The notes under the pieces were generated by a model. It was not told the origin of the DNA. It saw nothing but the letters and a program-made list of their open reading frames with translations, and ran no database searches. A DNA stretch of 16,643 nt from Verrucomicrobiota bacterium (GTDB taxonomy: Bacteria; Verrucomicrobiota; Verrucomicrobiia; Chthoniobacterales; UBA10450): assembly GCA_003217835.1 (NCBI GenBank), contig QHMQ01000091.1:1-16643 (forward strand), in the 5' to 3' direction. The translations under genes were made by a program, and so were the position numbers. Positions 13,701-16,643 of this stretch are shown here, in pieces. The stretch's first letter is position 1; each line of letters opens with the position of its first letter.

Positions 13701-13771
13701 GCCAGCGCAAGCGCACCGAGCAAAAATAAAATGGAACGCGCATGGCCGTGCGCCCACGCACTGAAGCTCAT
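10724..13771 (-). CDS. RND-superfamily efflux pump, inner-membrane permease (AcrB/CusA fold)
   Basis: The proton-driven inner-membrane pump of a tripartite exporter. Its 1015 residues are normal length, with the duplicated layout: TM1 at about 12-32, a periplasmic porter/docking region to about 330, TM2-6 (335-490), TM7 near 522-540, a second porter region, and TM8-12 (855-1005). TM4 has the proton-relay pair Asp399-Asp400 (GLIIDDAIVMVEHI). TM10 has Glu921 (GIVTEIAIF) where AcrB-type drug pumps have Lys940 and CusA-type metal pumps have Glu939. The CusA-type Lys in the RxRPKAMT segment is not present (RMRAILMTT). Substrate is therefore uncertain. ATG 13771 overlaps the membrane-fusion protein stop as ATGA. 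Confidence 0.92.
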   Translation of the reverse strand: MSFSAWAHGHARSILFLLGALALAGAVASFFLPVALFPRVSFPRVRVTLDAGDRPAERMTVEVTTPVEEAVRAIPGVRSIRSTTSRGTAEISVNFDWGEDMVAAMLQCQSQVNKILPSLPSGTSFEVERMDPTVFPVIAYSLTSDSHSLVELRDLALYTLRPALSTVQGVARVSVQGGRVEEYRVTVDPDKLQSFKMTLAEVASALSASNVLVAVGRLEQYDKLYLVVSDTRFKKFDEIEHTVLRSNPDGVVLLDDVAAVEHSTEPQWIRVTADGRDAVLFQVYQQPSGNTVDIARGIKTKLREIKKQIPEGVKIADWYDQGDLITASEHSTRDAVLIGIALAAFVLLIFLRDWKVTLIATMTVPVVLAATIVLLYALKMSFNIMTLGGMAAAVGLIIDDAIVMVEHIVRRVRGMREGDPRTRVLSAASEFTNPLAGSSAATIIIFTPLAFLTGVTGAFFKALSLTMAASLIISFVVAWLAVPILCATLLKQKDTELEERGTFTRRVHEVYREKMQRLLRRPLFVALFLVPLLLLGFIAFKNVGSGFMPVMDEGGFILDYISPPGTSLEETDRLLRQVESVLQETPEVQTYSRRTGLQLGGGVTEANTGDFFVRLKPFPRRGIEEVMDDVRGEIEKHIPGLQVELLQLMEDLIGDLTSVPQPIEIKLYSDDEQLLRTLPPRVADTISKVRGVVEVKNGIVPAGDALNIQVDRVKAGLEGMDPEAITKALDDFLTGNVTTHIQQGPKLIGVRVWIPRDARDTMRNIDNLLLRAPDGHLFPLKRVATLVPVSGEPEIMRDDLKRMVAVTARISGRDLGSTVSDVKRTLARSGVIPNNVLYTFGGLYEQQQIAFRGLTIILIAAIVLVFLLLLFLYENFRVAIAMLLIPLFAVAGVFIGLWVTGTEFNITSRMGMTMIVGIVTEIAIFYYSEFLSLPASGDRFVLAGINRMRAILMTTFAAILALSPLALGIGHGSAMQQPLAIAIISGLIFSLPLVLIVLPALLALFEPRAAGKRPE

Positions 13772-14712
13772 TTTTTGATTTCCACGGCCATGCCATCTTC
13801 CAGCTCGTAATTACCCACCGTCACGACCAAATCGCCCGGATGAAGATCGTCCGCGATCACCTGCATTTCCCTGGGATTTTCCGCGCCGATCTTCACCGTG
13901 TGCGTGAGCGCCCTATTATTTGCTACCGTGAACACTTTGAATTCACGCGATTCGTTAGGCAAAACGGCGGAGCGCGGCACGACCAGCGCGTTTTCTTCCA
14001 CGCGCTGGATTTCGCCGCGCACGTATTGATCCAGCAACAGTTTTGTTCCCTTCGGCAGCGCGACATAAACATCGACCAGTCGCGTGGTCGGATCGATGCG
14101 GCGCGTCACGAGGCGAATCGATCCTTCCACTTGCGCCGCCGTTGGATCGTTTACCGGAAAAATCGTGATCGGCGCACCTTCTTGGACCGCCGAAAGATCT
14201 TCCGGTTCGACGCCGAGTTTCACTTCGATTTCGTTTTCGGCAACAATCTCGACCAGCGGCCCGCCGGGCGGAACAATCTGTCCGTCTTGCGCGTCCACTT
14301 TGGCAATCACGCCCGCGATGTCGGAGTGAATCCGGTTGTCCCCCCCGGCGCCGGCGCGTTGCAAAGCAGTGAGCTGCGCCTCCGCGTCGCGCGCGGTTTT
14401 TTCCGCCGCACTCAAATCCTGATTAGTGGCGAGTTTCAAATTAAAGCGATCTTGCGTTTGTTTGAGTTCTTTCCGGGCAGCTTCCGCCGCGTTTTTGGCT
14501 TGCTGGAATTGGACTTGTGCCGCGGGGCTCAGCTCTGCCTCGATCAGCGGATCGTTCTCCTGCACGAATTGGCCGGGCGCGACCAGGATGTGCCGCACGC
14601 GCGTTTCAAAGGCGATCGAAACGGAATGAGTTTTGCCGGGCTGCGCGACTACGCTTCCGTAAACGATCACTTTTTCGGTGATTGTTTTTCTTTCCAACTT
14701 CGCAACCTGCAC
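13768..14712 (-). CDS. RND efflux periplasmic adaptor (membrane-fusion protein), body; N-terminus frameshifted
   Basis: Links the RND pump to the outer-membrane channel. The order is an N-terminal beta strand (KTITEKVIVYGSVVAQPGKT), the first half of the lipoyl domain (VRHILVAPGQFVQENDPLIE), a coiled-coil hairpin of about 60 residues (AQVQFQQAKNAAEAARKELK to TALQRA), and the second lipoyl half (IHSDIAGVIAKVDAQDGQIV). A beta-barrel and a membrane-proximal domain ending VTVGNYELEDGMAVEIKK follow. The GTG at 14712 is only the first usable codon in this frame and would give a protein without any membrane anchor. The true start is probably ATG 14791, in another frame, which overlaps the TolC-like stop as ATGA. 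See the leader entry. As written, the pump would lack a localised adaptor. Confidence 0.87.
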   Translation of the reverse strand: MQVAKLERKTITEKVIVYGSVVAQPGKTHSVSIAFETRVRHILVAPGQFVQENDPLIEAELSPAAQVQFQQAKNAAEAARKELKQTQDRFNLKLATNQDLSAAEKTARDAEAQLTALQRAGAGGDNRIHSDIAGVIAKVDAQDGQIVPPGGPLVEIVAENEIEVKLGVEPEDLSAVQEGAPITIFPVNDPTAAQVEGSIRLVTRRIDPTTRLVDVYVALPKGTKLLLDQYVRGEIQRVEENALVVPRSAVLPNESREFKVFTVANNRALTHTVKIGAENPREMQVIADDLHPGDLVVTVGNYELEDGMAVEIKK

Positions 14713-14791
14713 GTGCGCGATGGGGCCAGCCGTCTTTTCCTCTTTCGATCAAGACGAGCACGATCGCGCCGATGATGATTCGTTGTTTCAT
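14713..14791 (-). other. Detached N-terminal leader of the membrane-fusion protein (out of frame)
   Basis: ATG at 14791 (TolC-like stop overlaps as ATGA, 14791-14788) opens MKQRIIIGAIVLVLIERGK, a basic start plus hydrophobic anchor. Reading then goes wrong (DGWPHRARAG). In the next frame the sequence is KTAGPIAHVQVAKLERK, which leads straight into the adaptor body. Removing one A from the run at 14735-14738 joins the two. Upstream of that point the body frame has a TGA at about 14752-14749, so the body cannot have its own upstream start other than GTG 14712. Either a real frameshift mutation or a one-base assembly error. Confidence 0.75.
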
Positions 14792-16167
14792 TTCGCCTTC
14801 AGTGCCGCATTTATTGGGAGATAACGACCAGAAGCGATCTCCAATGCAGTGTGCGCTTCGAGCAATTGCTCCTGGAGTCTGATCAGCTGAATTCGTTTTT
14901 GCAGCAAGTTGCTGCGCGCCGTGTAATAACTGAGCACGTCGGCGTTGCCCTGCTCGATCGCGGTTTGCGCGGAATCAACGAGCTTTTCGAGCAGCGGCAA
15001 CGCTTCTTCCGCGGCAGCCAGTTGTCGATCCAGCGAACGAATATCCGCAATCGCCGCGGCGACATCGGAACGCGCTTCGAAAACGCGCTGATGATATTCG
15101 TCGAGCAATCTCTGGCGCGTCGCGCGTTCCGTTGCAATCACGCCCTGGTTGCGATCGAAGATTGGCACATCGATCGCGACATTGAAACCGCTACTCTGTA
15201 CATTGGTATTGTCCTTGGCGCGGACAAACGCCAGCGATATCCTCGGAAATTGTGCGAGGATGGCGGCTCGTACAGTTGCATCCTGGCTCTCGTAACCCTG
15301 GCGCAATCCGAGAAGATCCAGCCGGCGCGACTCAACATGGTTAAGTAAATCGCGTTCGTTTGGAGGCTCGACACGTGTCGGCAAACTTAGCCCGGTGCGC
15401 AAACGAACGTTGTTTTCCGGTTCCGCTCCCAAAATTTTGTTCAAGCCAAGACGCTGTTTCTCGAATTCCTGCTCCAGGGCAAGCATGGTGGCACGCGAAT
15501 CCTGGCTCGCCGATTCAACGGCCGCCAATTCGAGCACCGTCTTCTCGTGCGCGTTCACCGCTTCGCGCATCGCGTCTGTGCTCCCCTGCAATCCGTTCGT
15601 GGCTTCGCGCGCACGCACAACCTGCGCATCCAATGCGAGGACGCGATAAACCGCGGTGCGCGCATTGACCGCGATTTGCCATTCCTGCCAGGCGACATCC
15701 AAATCGACAGAGCGGAAATTTTTTCGAGCGGCGGTCTGCTTCGGCAAAAACGGAACGAGCGCGCTGAACTCCCAGCCCGCGCTAAAGTTGTACGCGGTGA
15801 CCGCACCCGCTGTGTTGCCTCCCGTGACGTAGTCGCGTGCGTAGGAAACGACCGGGTTCGGCAAAATTCCCGCCTGAATCAATTGCGCGGCCGCAAGTCC
15901 ACGCCGGTTACGAATCGCGCGTAACGCCGGATTCGCATAAACGGCGATTGTGGCTGCTTCATCCGGACCAATGCCGCTGCGAAGATCGACAACTTGCGAT
16001 TTCAGGGTGGGATCGTCAAAGCGCGAGGCTGGAATGCGCAGAACGTCCGACGGCGCTTGTTCAATCGACCGCTCCGCAAGCGATAAGCGCGTTGCGCAGG
16101 CAACGAGGGCAAAGCAAACCATCGCAACGCAACTTGTTCTTTGACGGCGCACTCGGCTTGATGACAC
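14788..16167 (-). CDS. TolC-family outer-membrane efflux channel, lipoprotein
   Basis: The outer-membrane channel of the tripartite exporter. A lipoprotein-type signal (AMVCFALVAC, lipobox LVAC, acylated Cys about residue 24) is followed by the duplicated helical hairpins of the outer-membrane efflux family. The first half runs from about residue 70 (AATIAVYANPALRAIRNRRG, then GILPNPVVSYARD) and the second from about residue 270 (LNHVESRRLDLLGLRQGYES). Long alpha-helical stretches such as RQLAAAEEALPLLEKLVDSA follow. The length (459) is normal. The start is GTG 16167 or GTG 16152; both leave a valid signal, and no Shine-Dalgarno distinguishes them. It is the first gene of the operon, with ATGA overlap to the adaptor. 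A strong hairpin lies 11-44 bp upstream. Confidence 0.88.
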   Translation of the reverse strand: MSSSRVRRQRTSCVAMVCFALVACATRLSLAERSIEQAPSDVLRIPASRFDDPTLKSQVVDLRSGIGPDEAATIAVYANPALRAIRNRRGLAAAQLIQAGILPNPVVSYARDYVTGGNTAGAVTAYNFSAGWEFSALVPFLPKQTAARKNFRSVDLDVAWQEWQIAVNARTAVYRVLALDAQVVRAREATNGLQGSTDAMREAVNAHEKTVLELAAVESASQDSRATMLALEQEFEKQRLGLNKILGAEPENNVRLRTGLSLPTRVEPPNERDLLNHVESRRLDLLGLRQGYESQDATVRAAILAQFPRISLAFVRAKDNTNVQSSGFNVAIDVPIFDRNQGVIATERATRQRLLDEYHQRVFEARSDVAAAIADIRSLDRQLAAAEEALPLLEKLVDSAQTAIEQGNADVLSYYTARSNLLQKRIQLIRLQEQLLEAHTALEIASGRYLPINAALKAK

Positions 16168-16177
16168 GACGCCATCA

Positions 16178-16211
16178 GCCGCCGTCGAGGACGCCTGCCT
16201 CCCACGGCGGC
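16178..16211. promoter_or_regulatory. Strong hairpin in the leader of the efflux operon
   Basis: GCCGCCGT (16178-16185) pairs with ACGGCGGC (16204-16211), and inside this GAGG (16187-16190) pairs with CCTC (16198-16201), with a 7-nt loop. That is 12 bp, mostly G-C, interrupted by a 1x2 internal loop. In the tolC-like mRNA it would end 11 nt before GTG 16167 and could limit ribosome access. On the other strand no T-run follows, so a terminator role is not supported. Confidence 0.5.
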
Positions 16212-16249
16212 AAACGGTGGTTAGGTGCCGCGGCGAAGAGTTTGCCGAA

Positions 16250-16278
16250 TCGTCACATTTCTGTCATCAAGCTGTAAC
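16250..16278 (+). promoter_or_regulatory. Pho-box-like direct repeat (three 7-bp half-sites, 11-bp period)
   Basis: Half-sites TCGTCAC (16250-16256), CTGTCAT (16261-16267) and CTGTAAC (16272-16278) are spaced by 4 bp each, giving an exact 11-bp period. The last two match the E. coli Pho-box unit (CTGTCAT/CTGTCAC) at 7/7 and 6/7 positions; the first matches at 5/7. Direct repeats of this period are how tandem PhoB/OmpR-family regulators bind. The array points toward the RRM gene, with a -10-like TAGTTT 10 bp after it. The binding protein is inferred. Confidence 0.5.
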
Positions 16279-16288
16279 AAAGGCTTTC

Positions 16289-16294
16289 TAGTTT
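16289..16294 (+). promoter_or_regulatory. Possible -10 element downstream of the Pho-box-like repeat
   Basis: TAGTTT matches TATAAT at three of six positions only, but its spacing (10 bp after the last half-site) is that expected for PhoB-activated promoters, in which the box replaces the -35. If used, the RRM gene would have a leader of about 170 nt. Confidence 0.25.
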
Positions 16295-16339
16295 CAATCG
16301 CGTTTGGTAAAAGCGAATCCCCTTAGACAGCCGAAAACC

Positions 16340-16470
16340 ATCACCACAAATAGTTCTGTTCTGTTCGTTGCGTGGTAGATCGTCAGTTGAGTTTGTCTCA
16401 GTGGTGATTTGAAACCCGATTCCCGGGAACGGCTTTGTGGCTGGCAGTTTTTTTCCAAAATCAAATCACA
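16340..16470 (+). promoter_or_regulatory. Structured 5' leader of the RRM gene
   Basis: The non-coding stretch before ATG 16471 holds three things. An 8-bp inverted repeat is formed by ATCACCAC (16340-16347) with GTGGTGAT (16401-16408). A palindrome TTCCCGGGAA (16420-16429) has flanking CCG/CGG that can extend a hairpin with a bulged A. A run of seven T (16448-16454) lies 16 nt before the start codon. There is no Shine-Dalgarno; the U-rich tract may help ribosome binding. Known bacterial RRM genes are often cold-induced through long leaders, so a similar role is plausible but unproven. Confidence 0.4.
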
Positions 16471-16643
16471 ATGAAACTATATGTAGGAAATCTCTCCTTT
16501 GAGACTACCGAAAACGATCTTCAGGATCTTTTCGAACAACACGGCAAAGTCGGCGAGGTCGCGTTAATGATGGACCGCATGACCGGCAAATCGCGCGGTT
16601 TCGCGTTCGTCACCATGAATGACAACGCTGAAGCTGGCGCCGC
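16471..16643 (+). CDS. RRM-domain RNA-binding protein (3' truncated by window edge)
   Basis: The first 57 residues of a bacterial RNA-recognition-motif protein. RNP2 is KLYVGNLSFE (residues 2-11) and RNP1 is SRGFAFVTM (about 41-49), with the expected beta-alpha-beta spacing and the loop DRMTGK between them. Such small proteins (about 80-120 residues, often Gly-rich at the C-terminus) occur in Cyanobacteria, Verrucomicrobiota and Bacteroidota, bind single-stranded RNA and are often cold-inducible. ATG at 16471 starts the domain directly. The end of the gene lies outside the window. Divergent from the efflux operon across about 300 bp. Confidence 0.93.
   Translation, partial: MKLYVGNLSFETTENDLQDLFEQHGKVGEVALMMDRMTGKSRGFAFVTMNDNAEAGA

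Noticed and set aside
13840..14775. Long open frame antisense to the membrane-fusion protein (311 codons)
   Set aside because: No recognisable domain, high Arg/His/Phe content, and the opposite strand encodes a clear adaptor protein.
16448..16454. T7 run before the RRM gene as an intrinsic terminator
   Set aside because: The nearest stable hairpin ends about 15 nt upstream, too far for a canonical terminator, and the run sits in the leader of the gene.

Overview
The window looks like chromosomal DNA of a free-living, moderately GC-rich Gram-negative bacterium. An outer-membrane efflux channel, a heptose-phosphate isomerase (LPS precursor pathway) and a system II (CcsA-type) cytochrome c assembly protein all point to a diderm. 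Most start codons lack a recognisable Shine-Dalgarno sequence, GTG and TTG starts are common, and the protein flavour (rhomboid with a DUF6576-like tail, long extended CcsA, RRM protein, Ala/Pro-tailed SecG) suggests Verrucomicrobiota, perhaps a soil Chthoniobacterales. That placement is an inference from remembered family flavour, not a search result. No phage, transposase, CRISPR array or other mobile gene was found.

Layout. 1-1114: the 3' end of a rhomboid-like membrane protein converges on a gmhA-type isomerase, which lies beside a tRNA-Val(GAC) with encoded CCA. 1115-1284 is a structured intergenic stretch. 1285-3713: a PmtA-like methyltransferase overlaps fumC by ATGA, followed by a VOC-fold protein. 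3760-5153 (minus): a WalJ/YycJ-type metallo-hydrolase overlaps a GNAT acetyltransferase by ATGA. 5305-7010: an extended CcsA protein whose signal-peptide leader sits in a different frame from the body. 7040-7492 (minus): a lone PTS EIIA (PtsN-like) protein. 7511-10717 (plus): a DUF2270 membrane protein, mazG, secG and a YncE-like beta-propeller. 10724-16167 (minus): an efflux operon in the order TolC-like lipoprotein, membrane-fusion protein, RND pump, joined by ATGA overlaps. 16471-end: the start of an RRM RNA-binding protein.

Most genes are housekeeping or accessory genes with familiar functions, and I do not see a clearly new multigene system. The unusual features are: (i) two copies of a palindromic repeat with TGTAGCCG/CGGCTACA arms, each supplying the C-terminal codons of the adjacent gene; (ii) two apparent single-base frameshifts (ccsA leader, membrane-fusion protein leader), both at membrane-targeting N-termini; (iii) three 7-bp half-sites with an exact 11-bp period, resembling a Pho box, upstream of the RRM gene; (iv) a strong hairpin in the leader of the efflux operon; and (v) a rhomboid-like protein that seems to lack the catalytic histidine.
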